NCBI GenBank assembly: GCA_001599595.1
Contig: BCHH01000005.1
Span: 2,372,678-2,436,677, forward strand
From: Beverwykella pulmonaria
Taxonomy: Eukaryota; Ascomycota; Dothideomycetes; Pleosporales; Melanommataceae
DNA: 64,000 bases
Reading direction: 5' to 3'
A program made the position numbers and the translations under genes. This document shows positions 41,890-53,363 of the stretch, piece by piece (the stretch's first letter is position 1; each line of letters opens with the position of its first letter). The notes beneath the pieces are model-generated. The model did not search any database, was not told the DNA's origin, and saw only the letters and a list, made by a program, of their open reading frames with translations.

Positions 41890-44800
41890 CCTCCACTTAT
41901 AGACCCTAGATCCAGCTACTAACATCTACATTTGCAACAACCCAGCTAAATTCTAATAGGTGGCACTAGCAGCTGACAATAATATTGTACTTGCTAGCAA
42001 TGCTAAGATATCTATTTAGGCATAGGGAGAAGTGATAATACCCCTATTAACACTAAAAGGCATTAAATTAACAACGCTTAAGCAAGTAGCGCTGATCCTG
42101 TCCTTCTTTACTAACCTTGTCTTACTATCACGCCTTGCATTATTAAATGTCTACTTTAACTCTAGCTGCAATACCCTGTATTAGCTGACAGGATCAACCT
42201 AGGAAGACATCGCGCACCTTACTTAATATAGTAGTTACTAGCTTGTTGTACACTACACTAAGGCAATAACACCTTAGCAGCCACCTTAGCTATTTGCATA
42301 TGCAACTACTAATTGTTGACTACAGTACTCTGCGCAGCTGCTTTAACCTTAGGCACTTACTAAGCCTTAGCTGCATGTCTTAATAGCACACGCAGGCAGT
42401 GAAGCAATTAACTACCTAGCTAATAACATTATTAGTATCAAGCCACCTAAGGGATCTGCCCCTTGTACTATTAACTGCAAAGAATGTCTACAAAATAAAG
42501 CCTACAAAATTATATCTTAACGCATTGGACATAAGAGGGGTGCATCACGTCTATTTAAAACAGTTGCTATTAACATTATTAAGCTTAATGCCCTAGGTTA
42601 CAATAGTTATTAATATGTGTTTTATAGATTCAACCTATTTATAAAGTTCAATTTTGTATATATAATGCCTTAACGTAATAAGGAAGCACTACTTAATATC
42701 CTTATACAACTAGATTAAACTATCAAACGCAAGTTTAACACCACTGTCACATTTATAATTGCTAATAACAAGAGAGGATATAGCCTTAATAACAACTTAA
42801 CTTGTGCATATTGCGCAGCACATAGTATTAACTTTTAGATTAGAGCACCTTATACTAAGGAGCAAAACAGATCTGCAGAACGCTTAGGAAAGAATCTAAT
42901 TAAAAAATTGCAATCTATAAAAGGCACATTAGACCTACTACTAGCACTTAGCCCTAAAATCTATGTAACAGCAGGATATATACTTAATTAAATGCTAACA
43001 AAAGCACTAGGCTAGAAGACTCTATTTAAGGTAGCATATAACAAGAAGCCTTTAATTGCTTACCTTTGTATATATAGCTGTCACGCATATGCACTCTGTA
43101 CACAAATACCTAGAGGCAACAAATTAACACCACGTGCTTTAATTGGATACCTTGTTAGTTATAACTCTTTAAACATATACTAAGTATAGCTGCTAAAGGC
43201 TAGGAGCAGAGCACATTAAGGAAAGGTTATCCAAACGCAAGATGTTACCTTTAAGGAGGATCTATTCTATAATTACTGTGACAATTCTAATATACTACTG
43301 CAAGGGCAAGAACTAGAGGATATCTCACAAACACTTTACATGCTACTACTTTAAAATCCTAAAGAATTGTCTAAATTAGAATTAGAACACAAGCCTAATT
43401 AGCTATCTAACTAACCTTCCTATTACTATTAATTTAATCACCTGATTGATTAGAATTGAATTAATTAGTTAAGTTAAAACAAATTACATAATTAGCTATC
43501 TTATCTACCAACTCCCAATAGCTCAATATTACTGTTATTAAACACCTCTCCTAATAACTATTTGCACATGCTGACATTAGCTACACAGTTATTAACTAAA
43601 CAGTCATCAACCACACAGTCATCAACTGTTTAGTCAACTACCTCTAAAACAAGCAACGCTTGTTAATTACACAATAAAGAAATAGCCGCCGCCTCTACTA
43701 CTACTTCCACAAGAAAGCGCAAGCAACAAGATTTAACTAACTTAAATGCAGCACAAAATTGCAAAGTTATTAATAGCAACCTGCAACAATCTTATATCCT
43801 TCTGCAAGAATCTACTAGAACTAGGAAACTGTTACAAAGAAATAGCAGCTTTTATATTACTAAGTACTAGTCAACCTTTATCACCGCACTATTAAAAGGA
43901 CCTAAAACACAATTTTATCAAAGCTAGCTGCTATTAGAGCTAATATCCTACAAGGAGGTAATAAAGCTACCTTATCTACACAACTAAGGATTCCTAGCAG
44001 CTGCTTAACGCAAGATTAGCACAATCTGGCGCAAAGGGACATACACAAAGATAGCATAGAAAGACTTTAATGCTAATAATTACAAAGTTCTCCTAATAAT
44101 GTGGAGATTCACACACAAGCTTAATAGTAAAGGATATCTTACTAATTACAAAGCTAGGATCTGTGTGCGCAGCAACCTCTAGACTACTGCTAAAGACACA
44201 TATACAGCTACATTAGCTATTTAAACCTTCTAAGCTGTAATGGCTATTACAGCTCACTTTAATCTAGAGATAAGACACTATAACACTGTCAACGCGTTTA
44301 CCAACGCTTAATTAGAAACGCCTGTCTATTGCCACGCACTAGATAGCTTCTCTAACCCTAACCATCTATAGAAGCTGCACCGCGCACTATATAGCCTTAA
44401 GATATTACTACTACTATAGTACAAGGACCTTACTAAGTTACTTAAGGAGCTAGGACTTAAAGAAGTCAAAGAAGCTCTGTGCCTGTGGATAAACAACAAG
44501 CTACTAGTATTTTTCTACATAGATAATATTGTTGTCCTAGTTAAACTAGGTTATACAAAAGTAATTAAACAGTTTGAACAAAAGCTCCTGCAGTAATATA
44601 AGATTAGATGTCTAGGAGAACTAACTACCTTCTGTAGAATTTAAATTTAACACAACTAAGAAGCTAGAAAGATATAGCTATTACAAGGTGCTTATATTAA
44701 CAAACTAGTACTTAAATTCCCACCACCAAGGCCTATCCAAGCTTTAACACTACTACTGCTTAAGGAACTGCTTCTGTTACCAAAGCAGACAGAGAATAAA

Positions 44801-45510
44801 GCTAATATTACTTACTATAGTTAGCTAGTCAGATTAATTAGACACGCAGCAGAAGTTTCCTAGCCTAATACTGCAAAAGCATATTCCAAGCTTGCCAAAT
44901 TCTTAATTAACCTGTTGCAACAACATATCAACGCCACATATCATGTAATTGCATACCTTGGTTAGACACGTAATTAGTCACTGTGCTATAATGCATTAGT
45001 ATTAACTAACTTAGCCTATATTACTAACTGCAAAGAACCCAACTTCTTTAGAGCCTCAGACGCATTATATGCTAATAACAAAGCCACGCAAAAAAGCTCA
45101 CAAGGTTATATCTTCTTCCTATTTAGCAGTCCTATTAACTAAAAAGCAACGTTGCAGCGCTGTGTCACTAAATTAACTACCAAATCTAAATTGATCACTG
45201 CATCATCAGCCAGCACTAAGTTAATATAGTAGTGGAGACTATTCAAATCTATTAGATTTGAGCTTGACAATAAGCAACTACTATACTGCGACAATTAACA
45301 GACAATTTAATTGCTAAAAGAAGCTTCTCTGCGTCTCAAAACTAAACTACAGCACGTCAATATTTATTATTACTGGCTTTGTCAAGAGGTTCAAAACAAT
45401 TAAATCAATCTTGCATATATCTAGACCAATAGTCAACTAGCTAACAGTCTTACAAAGCTGTTGCCAAGACAAAGGCATGAACACTGGGTATCCCTTTTGC
45501 ATTTTAAGGA
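41890..45510 (+). pseudogene. Copia 1 pol remnant (protease, integrase, RT, RNase H)
   Basis: Protein-like segments with many stops. Protease near 41893-41950 (LDPATNIYICNNPAKF). GAG-pre-integrase near 42400-42500 (CTINCKECLQNKAYKII). Reverse transcriptase from about 43990, with VFFYIDNIVVLV near 44510-44543. RNase H near 45060-45300 (DALYANNKATQKSSQGYIFF) and a C-terminal ASSASTKLI segment. Termination codons are mostly TAG or TAA. The order fits Ty1/copia. Confidence 0.7.
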
Positions 45511-45783
45511 TTTCCTATTATAACTGTCCTGTGTATTTTTATTTATTTTGTATTTATTTACTGTACATTGCTGTCAATTCTTATAAACAGCTATTTCAAA
45601 CTTCCAACCTCTATACAGAACACACAAAGCACAAACAAGATCACCCTATCTAGAACTGCACTACTAGTGGTTGACAGGCCTGTATTACAGCAGGACAGAC
45701 CCACAAATATGCAGCTCTACCTAAGAAAGGTAGAGGATGGCCTTCAATCGCTCCAGCTTTAAAGTTCAAAACTGAGGGGGGTG

Positions 45784-45917
45784 TGTAAGCCAAGGACACT
45801 ATAATGTCACGTGGATATGCCACTGACTAATCAGTCCGTCACATATATATATCAGCTGTACATACATCACATACAATACACATCTTGACACCTCTTTCCT
45901 CCGCCCTCCAGCTTACA
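45784..45917 (+). repeat. 3' LTR of copia 1, with polypurine tract just before it
   Basis: 134 bp from TGTAAGCC to GCTTACA, so the ends are inverted copies of each other. The polypurine tract GAGGGGGGTG occupies 45774-45783, and AAGAC follows. Confidence 0.7.
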
Positions 45918-46019
45918 AAGACAGTTGGAAATAGTCCTTTGTAGAATCTCTAAAATATCTGCGATTGCTGTTTGCGTCCATCCAATTTCAGCCAGAGTAT
46001 GGATTTTTGACGCGCTCAT
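45918..46019 (-). pseudogene. Mariner/Tc1-type transposase, N-terminal fragment
   Basis: From the ATG at 46019 the minus strand encodes KIHTLAEIGWTQTAIADILE and then LQRTIS, the first helix-turn-helix of a Tc1/mariner transposase. The frame is cut at the copia 1 junction and continues at 34794-34612. Upstream, around 46185-46205, a C-rich CACCCCCTCCCATGAA could be part of the terminal inverted repeat, but no partner was found. The 46206-46546 stretch shows no gene. Confidence 0.6.
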
Positions 46020-46546
46020 TGTACGTGAGTCGGTGATTTGGTGTTTTTGGCATGTTTGGGTGGATAACTGCAATAAAAAAATACCTTGGCTTTGTATTGA
46101 AGCCTTATATAAACACTAGCATTTTTTCCAGTAGCTTCATGATGGTTCCATGCACGGACCTGATTTGTAATGACGCTAGAAATCCGTTCATGGGAGGGGG
46201 TGTACATACGCCCTTTACGCCTTGTTTCGGCCGAGATGTATCACCTAATCTCTATGAATAGTGGTAGTATTTATACTTTGCAGACGCCTCGGTTCCTAAT
46301 TCAACTTGCACTATTGCGGTTCGAAGTTGAGTTGAATACACTTGACGACATCAAAAACCCAAGTCGGTACGGTACTCAGGTGCTTGGCTTGAGGGACCGG
46401 AGACGTCGTACAAACTTTGTCAACATTTACTATCTCCGGCTTTTATACGGCAAACCATTACCATCTGCGGACAAAGAGGTGTATGAACAGACCCGGAGAA
46501 GATCATCCAGGTTCAAAAAGGCAACAACTAAGGCTTTCACTCAACA

Positions 46547-48724
46547 ATGTCGAAGATAACTCTCGGGCGGTACATGTGGGAAAGGTACACATTCCTTTGT
46601 GGTCCCTCTTCCATCAATCATCTAACCCTCCATCCTAGAATCCACCAAGTTGGCGTGGACACAATCTTTGTACGCCCCCTCTTCTGTTTAGGGAAATATG
46701 TACCCCGCATCTGGAGACATGACGCTGACATCCCGCTAAGGGGGTTCCCGGAGATTTCAACCTACAGTTCCTCGATTCGTTGTTCCATGTCGAAGGACTG
46801 AAGTGGGGTTAGTCTCACCGATTACTGAAAGATTCCTGAATAGGGAATTTGACGAACAATAGTGGGAAACCAAAATGAATTGAACGCTTCCTATGCCGCG
46901 GATGGCTATGCACGGATCAAAGGGGTTCCTGGGGTCTGTATGTATGCCCTCGTTTACGTCTTGGGTAAAAGCTGACTGTAATCCGTGTAAAGTCGTGACG
47001 ACTCACGGCGTCGGTACGTGCTCGTTTAGTGAAGCACGTGAATTCCGCTGACAATGCCCACAGGAGAGCTCAGTGCCATTAACGGCGTAGCAGGAGCAAT
47101 GTCAGAGCGCGTAAAAATGATCCACATCGTGGGCCAAACAACCCGAACGATGCAGGAAAAACACATGATGATTCACCACTCGATAGGCAACAAGCCCGAT
47201 CACCAGGCACGAGATCCACAACTCCACCCGTTCTCTTACTAACAAAGGTGTAGCAATACAACAACGCATCCCGAGGTCTCCGTTTCGCCGCTGCCGAACT
47301 CTGGGATATCTCAACCGCGCCGAGTGAAATCGATCGCGTAATCCGAGAATGCTTTGTGCAGTCCGGGCCCGTGTACATATTCATGCCGCTGGACCTCTCG
47401 TCGGAGGAAGTTCCCGCCTCGCTCTTAGATACTCCGATTGATGTCTTGCCAAAGGTCAACGACACAGCACAGAAAGAAGCGATTTCAGACATCCTCTTTG
47501 CACTATCGTCGGCCAAAAACCCTTCTATTTTAGTTGATGTGCTAACACAGCGGTTTAATGCAGCGCCCGAAGCTCGAGCCCTCGCGTCTAAGCTGCGCAT
47601 CCCCACTTTCTCATCCAACATGGGCAAGGGCGTTATCGATGAGACGGAGGACATGTACGTAGGCGTGTACAATGGGGAGATCGGGGTACTGGGGGTAAAA
47701 GAGGCTGCTAGAGCGAGTGACTTGACCATCACGTTGGGCTTGCTGCCCGCAGATACGAATTCCGGGGGTTTCTCGCGAGTCCTGGAGGAGGAGAAGACGA
47801 TATCCATCAACCCCTTCGACGTCGTCGTCAAAGGAAAAACCTACACGAACACGTCTATCAAGGCCTTCCTTGCAGCCTTGACAACCGCTCTCCCATCCAC
47901 CCCAATGCACAGCCTCACCGCCCCGACTCTCCCACCTCCACGCGTTCCCAGGGATAAAGACGCAAAACACATAACGCAATCTCACCTCTGGCCACGCATC
48001 CAGTCCTTCCTCCAGCCCGGCGACGTCCTCATCGGGGAAACAGGCACCACCAACTTCGGGCTCGTTGATATCCGATTCCCGGCCAACATCCGGTTCCAGG
48101 CTCAAATTTACTACGGAAGTATCGGGTACGCCACGGCAGCCACGCTCGGGGCCGAGATCGCGAGAAAAGAAGTGGATGGGGAGGAGAAGGGAAGACTAGT
48201 GCTAGTGACGGGGGACGGGAGTATGGCACTGACAATACAGGAAATTGGGACGATGATTAAGCAGGGGTTGAAATGTGTTATCTTTGTGATCAATAATGAT
48301 GGTTATACGGTTGAGAGGTTGATTTGGGGCGCGCAGCAGCGTAAGAAATGCCCTTTCCCTCTCCAGATGTGAAGCAGAGACACAGGTGCTGACGAATTGT
48401 GAAGCATACAACGATATCGTGCCGACAAACTACTCGCACCTCCTCCCGCTGTACCGACACCCCTCGCCAGAGTCCTCGTTCCACGTTGCCAAGACCAAGA
48501 CGGAGCTCGATGCGGTTCTCGCGAAGCCACAGCTGAAGAACCCACCCTGTCTGCAGCTGGTCGAGGTTGTAGTGGATAAGCTGGATACGTCGTGGCAACT
48601 GGCGGCGCAGCTTGCGTGGAGGGGCGAGGCGGCTAAAGAGTATTTGGCCAAGGAGGGGTTCGTTGACACGTATGGAAATTGGGGTCTAGAGCAGGGGAGT
48701 GTTGGGTCGGTTAAGTGGCATTAG
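46547..48724 (+). CDS. ThDP-dependent 2-oxoacid decarboxylase (pyruvate decarboxylase-like)
   Basis: Eight exons: 46547..46584, 46639..46669, 46741..46807, 46863..46937, 46993..47013, 47064..47206, 47254..48340, 48405..48724; total 593 residues in frame. Landmarks in order: GRYMWERIHQVGVDTIFGVPGDF; VGNQNELNASYAADGYARIKG, with the cofactor-activating Glu; THGVGELSAINGVAG; the HHSIGNKPDHQ double-His motif; and the ThDP motif GDGS...INNDGYT near the C-terminus. These match pyruvate, phenylpyruvate or indolepyruvate decarboxylases, which turn a 2-oxoacid into an aldehyde and CO2 in the cytosol. Intron 6 (47207-47253) needs a GC donor; the other six are GT-AG. Next to an aromatic-ring dioxygenase, an aromatic 2-oxoacid is an attractive but unproven substrate. 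Confidence 0.88.
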
Positions 48725-48936
48725 GAGTTGATGGTGGTGAGGATGGGGGAATTGTCAATTCGGCAACGAGATGGCAGGCCAATGCTTAAGAACTCGATAG
48801 ATAAGGGTAGACTAGCAGAGGAAAACCACTCATGCTATTATCAACGAGCCGTGACATTTTCAGAGTTGCTTGCAAATTTTACATTGCTTGTTAGCATCTC
48901 GCTCGAGGCCTGTTATACAAAGTCCTAAATCTGCAC

Positions 48937-49985
48937 TTACACACCCGAAGCGCTCTCCTCAGTCGCACCAGCCAGCGAATGCTTCTTTGCATCCTCAAAC
49001 GTGGCCAACTTAAAATCATGCGGCAGCTCAAAATCAGCTTTCGGATCTTTCTCGTACGGCTTAAAGTCCACAATGAGGGAGTCTTTGACGGCAAACACGG
49101 CGTCGTCGTCGATGTACTTGCTGTTGCGGTCGAAGATTTGAGTCACAATGGGCTTGTAGCCGGGGGCCGAGACCTGAATTTGCGCCATCGGTCAGAGTTC
49201 CTCAGATGCAGATGTCGTTGCGCTTACAATGAAGTGGATATGGGCAGGCCGATATGGATGTCTATCCAACGCCTGCAAGATCTTGCCGGCGGGCCCATCA
49301 AAGGGAATGGGGTACGGCACTGGCTTCAAGCAGTAAAAGTCATACTTTCCATCCTGGCCCGTGGTGAACCGTCCTCTCAGGTTCATGTCTGGCTGGTCCG
49401 GATCCTGCTGCTCATACAGGCCATTCGGCGCCGTATGCCAGACATCAAGCACCGCGCCCTGTACCGGTTTCCCAGTCTTGAAGTCGGTGACGATGCCGTG
49501 CATCCACGTCCTGTGGCCCTTGTCCTCGATGCCCGACACGATGGTGTCGCCCATTTGCTTGAGCGGGGCGTCTTTCCGCCAGAAAGGGCCGAGGATCGCC
49601 GTCGAGGTGGGCTCGTCGGCCGCTTCGGACGCGAGCTTGTAGGTGATTTCGTCGACGAGGGATTCGAGGCCCAGGATGTCACACAGGAGTTGGCCCTCAT
49701 TGCGGCGGTCGTCCGACATGCGGCCTGCGGCGTTCATCTATCAATCCGTCAGCCATGCCTTCTCAGCGTCTTGGGGATTGGGTAGGGACGTGCGAGCTCC
49801 AACCCTGTCATCCATTCGTCAACCGTGAGCTCATTTTCCCGCGCAAAGTCGTGCAGATGCTGTATCAAGCTCGCCGTGAGCTTGCGGACTCTCGGCGTGG
49901 CTTTGGGGCCTGTAGCATTGATAACGTTCTGCGTGAAGTTGGGGTCGAACTTGTGCGTCTTGGTGCCGGTGCTGCTGGAAGCCAT
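48937..49985 (-). CDS. Intradiol ring-cleavage dioxygenase (catechol/hydroxyquinol 1,2-dioxygenase type)
   Basis: Exons 49985..49794, 49737..49228, 49173..48937; 312 residues in frame. The N-terminal helical domain ([12 protein letters not shown] then [33 protein letters not shown]) and the catalytic barrel are complete. Fe(III) ligands are expected at Tyr of NGLYEQQDP, Tyr in the [12 protein letters not shown] block and its two His. Family role: splits catechols or hydroxyquinol between the two hydroxyls, in the cytosol, feeding the 3-oxoadipate pathway. The exact substrate cannot be told. The intron 49793-49738 fits only with a GC donor (exon ...GAGCTC, then GCACG); the second, 49227-49174, is GTAAGC...CAG. 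It converges with the decarboxylase gene across 212 bases. Confidence 0.9.
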
Positions 49986-50561
49986 GTTGGAGGTTGGATG
50001 CTGGATGCTTTCGACCGAGCTGCCTGTGCTGTAGGATAAGTTCACGGTGAAGGTAAGTTAGAGGATTGGAAAACGTCTCCTCTATCGTAGAGCAGCATTT
50101 AAAGGTCCTTAAGGACCATACGGCCTCCACAGGGCTGACATGGCATCGTAAGACCTGTGGTCTTGGAGGGGTTTCGTGCTTGGCTAAGAGCCGGAGCGGG
50201 AGTTGAGTTCGGATGGGCGCGTTCCGACCGATGTTATATCCGAGCTTCCCCTGCAGCCAATCAGAGGCAGTGCGATGGAATCACAAATGCGGAATCGAAC
50301 CGCCATGAATATCTAAGCAAGGACAAGTTGTAAGAGGAAAGAAGCCCCGATAACTCAATCTGAGGTGTAAATTTTCTTGGTAAACAATGTAGTAGAGCAT
50401 CTTATAACATTAGTGTAAAGGTGAGTATTAAACTAGTGTATTCAACAAAAGCGAAGCACAGAAGAACCCTACAATCCGTAAATCCAATACAAATGTCATC
50501 ATGGTATCATATCAAGCTCTTCCCTTCCCATTCCCATCCGATCCCGTCCATATACCCGCTT

Positions 50562-51137
50562 CTACTTCTTTTCCTCCTTCTTCCCACCCCACATACCCCC
50601 TAAGTACCCCCCAGCACCCTGAACCCCACCCTTCAATCCCCCCAACGCACTATCCCCATAACCCCCCAGTGGACCCTGACTCTCGAGCGGCCTTCCTTGC
50701 TCATCTTTGCCCCCGCGCTCAGCCCGATTCACACCTTCCTTTGAAACCACGTCACCGATGGGCTGCGCAATGCCGCCTTTGCCTACGAGGCCGCCGGCGA
50801 GGTTGTTCACGCCGTCTTGAAGATTGTCGACTTGTTCGATGCCGGTTACTTTTGTTTTGCTGAGCTCCTCTGGACAAGATATTAGCCTCTGCTCTTGAAT
50901 GTGTGAACGGACAGGGTAGGGAAACAAAGAGAAAGGAATGCGCAAGTAGAAGAAGAAGAAGGAGGAGGAGGAGGAGGAGGAAAAGGAAAACACACGTTTA
51001 GTCGCATACGACGCCTTGTTGTCCTTGGTAAACCAGCTCAGGTACTTGTCCTCGATCCATGGCATCCATACCTCGTACTTTTGGTTGTAGTATTCAGAGG
51101 CGGCTTGTGTGTATGATTTCTTGTTCTGGTCGGACAT
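50562..51137 (-). CDS. Small hydrophilic fungal protein, function unknown
   Basis: Exons 51137..50996 and 50869..50562; the 126-nt intron 50995..50870 carries a long pyrimidine tract and GTGTGT donor. It gives 149 residues. The unspliced frame contains a Ser/Phe low-complexity insert, which marks it as intron. N-terminal SYTQAASEYYNQKYEVWMPW, then TKVTGIEQVDNLQDGVNNL, and a Gly-rich C-terminus ending GGKKEEKK. No signal peptide or membrane span. The composition recalls stress or conidial hydrophilic proteins, but no function is established. The 576 bases on its 3' side, up to the dioxygenase ATG at 49985, hold nothing else. Confidence 0.75.
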   Translation of the reverse strand: MSDQNKKSYTQAASEYYNQKYEVWMPWIEDKYLSWFTKDNKASYATKRVFSFSSSSSSSFFFFYLRIPFSLFPYPVRSHIQEQRLISCPEELSKTKVTGIEQVDNLQDGVNNLAGGLVGKGGIAQPIGDVVSKEGVNRAERGGKDEQGRPLESQGPLGGYGDSALGGLKGGVQGAGGYLGGMWGGKKEEKK

Positions 51138-51779
51138 GGTTGCTGGTTGTGCTTCGATCAATCTGGTAATCAAGTTAGCAGTGCTCCTTATTGAAGAGCA
51201 TGTGCATGTAAACGTGCCTTAGCAGAAATGTATGGTTTGTGGAAAGGCAAGTCTTGATCGGCAATAGTATCGGTGTCTGTGTAGGCGGTAGGTGTTTGAT
51301 GGAAGATAGTAGTTAAACCGTATCGGACAGCAATATATACATCCCCATGGCGGCAATGATCTCATCTGCGTCTCAAGATCTCAACATGAATTGTGGCTGG
51401 TGACGATGCTGCAGGCATACGTCATGGGTCCAAGACCCAGTGATCGTCCCGTGTGCAGGATTTCGACATCTTGGCAATTTAGTGCGACACCACCCAGCAA
51501 CAACATGGACGGCAGGCATTGGTTCGTCAGGTAGAAAAGAAAAAAAAAAGGCTTTGGTAGCCTAAAGTGATTGGTAGGGCAGGTTTATGCTGAGAATATT
51601 CGGGCCGATTACAGATACCTAGATGTGACCTCCCATAATAGCATCCAGTTTCTATACGCAAAACTATTAACGCAGTCCAATATAAAAGAAGTATTTAGAC
51701 ACATACCGGTCCCTCAAACCTCTTCCTATAAATCACGCAATAAATCCCCAACAGCACCAGGAATATCCCCATCACAGTA
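51138..51779. other. Intergenic region, no gene seen
   Basis: Upstream sequence of the small hydrophilic protein gene and the 3' flank of the permease relic. Contains an oligo-A/purine run near 51538-51552. No coding signal. Confidence 0.45.
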
Positions 51780-53363
51780 GAATCCTAGTTCATCGCATCC
51801 GTGTCGACCAAGTTTGAATAGAGTATCGGGGGTCTGGTGTTGTGAGAGAGCAGAGCGGTCGCGGATGAGAAATGAGAAGGATAGCGACGGGCATTGCACA
51901 GGATAGGTTAAGAAAAATGGTACATACGGCACCTATGCTCCGAATTTGACTGCAGGCCCGAGATAGAGGAGCACGAAGCAGAGGTTGAAAGCAAAGACGA
52001 GGAGGATATCTTCGGAGGGTACAAGGCCTTGCGGGTGTGGCCAAATCTGCATGCTCGTCTTAGCAACGTCTAATATTTGAGAAGACAATAATTAGAGACA
52101 ACTTACATCGAGGGAAAGATCATTCCCTTGTCTCGTTCCATTGAGTATATGAGGCGAGATGAACTCATGAAGTATTCCATCGCCCCGTTGATGAAGCACA
52201 CGCCCAGTATTACTATCAACACCACTGTAGCAGCACGGCTTTGGGTTGCTTAGTATATCAGCTCCGTGATAGGCATATGTGTATTCGTACCCAAGACCGT
52301 TTCTGGATCGGTCAGGCAAAACAACATCACCAGAATGAACGCAGTTCCGCTACAAATGTGTAAGCTGGGTTTTCATTAAAAAAGGTGGAGAGATAACTCA
52401 CGTAATGCCGCCAACGACCATTGATAATATGATAGCCTTTGGGGCATCTACTCTCGAATTTAGCATCCCCTCTGTCATGTGCATAACAACGTCGCAACCT
52501 AGAAGCGAGAGCGCGGATTTATAGAAGTCCAAGGATCCAAGAGACTACATCAAACCACCCCGTTTCATTTGCGAAATCTGTGAACACAAATTTGGCATCG
52601 TTTTTATTCGATGTTGCAAGAATGCTAATGCTGATTACGACAACAGCGGTTACACACCAGTATATTACATTATCAGACATCAGCCAGAGAACAGGAAGAA
52701 TTCCAAGGGGCAAATCGACTTACACGCTCCATCGTTATACTTGCCCAGAATGCGATTGCCGAAGAGCCTTGCCACGGTGCCATACGTCAAGGTTGCCACG
52801 AATACAAGGTATGTTTTCCAAGGCTGGATGTCATATGAGCCATTCGATCCAATAACAGCAGCGGCAGAAAAGAACTGTACTGAGAAAAAGGATTCCGTAG
52901 TGACCAACGTAAGTCATCCTGTAATACAGGTCCAGCCCACATAAAAAGAGACAGACGTCTATACACAAAAACTTCAATTCACGAAACTCGCAAGATTGCC
53001 AGCACACCATTGTTTGTTGACTTACATAGATAGAGTGGTATTGGCCACCAGCCGTAGGCCAGATACAGACCATCACGTCCAGACTTGCACCCAAACAAAG
53101 TTACAGAGTACACAGAATACAAACCCGTACAGAAAGGCAACGGAGCCTCCACTCAACATGACGAGTCCAAGACTTCCTGTAAGAGTAATCCATGTATTAG
53201 GAGGATAAGCAAGGTGATACCAAAACAGTTGAGGAAAACCTAACTTCAGAATAGCAAAGGACATTCACACCATTGTAAGCTTAGACAGGCGGGGTTTGAG
53301 ATACCTACTAGGGGCTGCTTCAATAGTATCAAGGCCAACATGTGCGATTTCCTTCGTGGTCAT
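51780..53363 (-). pseudogene. Amino-acid/GABA-type permease (APC superfamily), decayed
   Basis: Family sequence runs from ATG 53363 (MTTKEIAHVGLDTIEAAPS) through AILKLGFPQLF, SGGSVAFLYGFVFCVLCN, ASLDVMVCIWPTAGGQYH, SVQFFSAAAVIGSNGSY, GNRILGKYNDGA, NKNDAKFVFTDFANETGWF, SALSLLGCDVVMHMTEGM, TAFILVMLFCLTDPETVLG, VILGVCFINGAM and MSSSRLIYSMERDKG. It is broken: the frame shifts near 53083-53101, the acceptor of the intron after NDGA is lost, TAA at 52252-52250 stands where CAA is expected, and another shift occurs near 51930. Intact relatives import amino acids, GABA or choline across the plasma membrane. It has decayed in situ, with introns still visible, so it is not a retrocopy. Confidence 0.8.

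Larger units (their letters stand above)
34795..45917 (+). mobile_element. Degenerate copia-type LTR retrotransposon 1, split by copia element 2
   Basis: Flanked by 5-bp target duplications AAGAC (34790-34794 and 45918-45922). Termini TGTAAGC...TTACA; internal order gag, protease, integrase, reverse transcriptase, RNase H identifies the Ty1/copia class. Element 2 (36154-41884, plus a CTACT duplication) sits between gag and protease; without it the element is about 5.4 kb. The frames are full of stops, so it is inactive. The 5' LTR reads 63 bp and the 3' LTR 134 bp, so one has probably suffered deletion. Confidence 0.75.

Noticed and set aside
46170..46559. 129-codon open frame upstream of the decarboxylase
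   Set aside because: No family similarity, overlaps the decarboxylase start region, and the downstream ATG with splice structure explains the coding signal.
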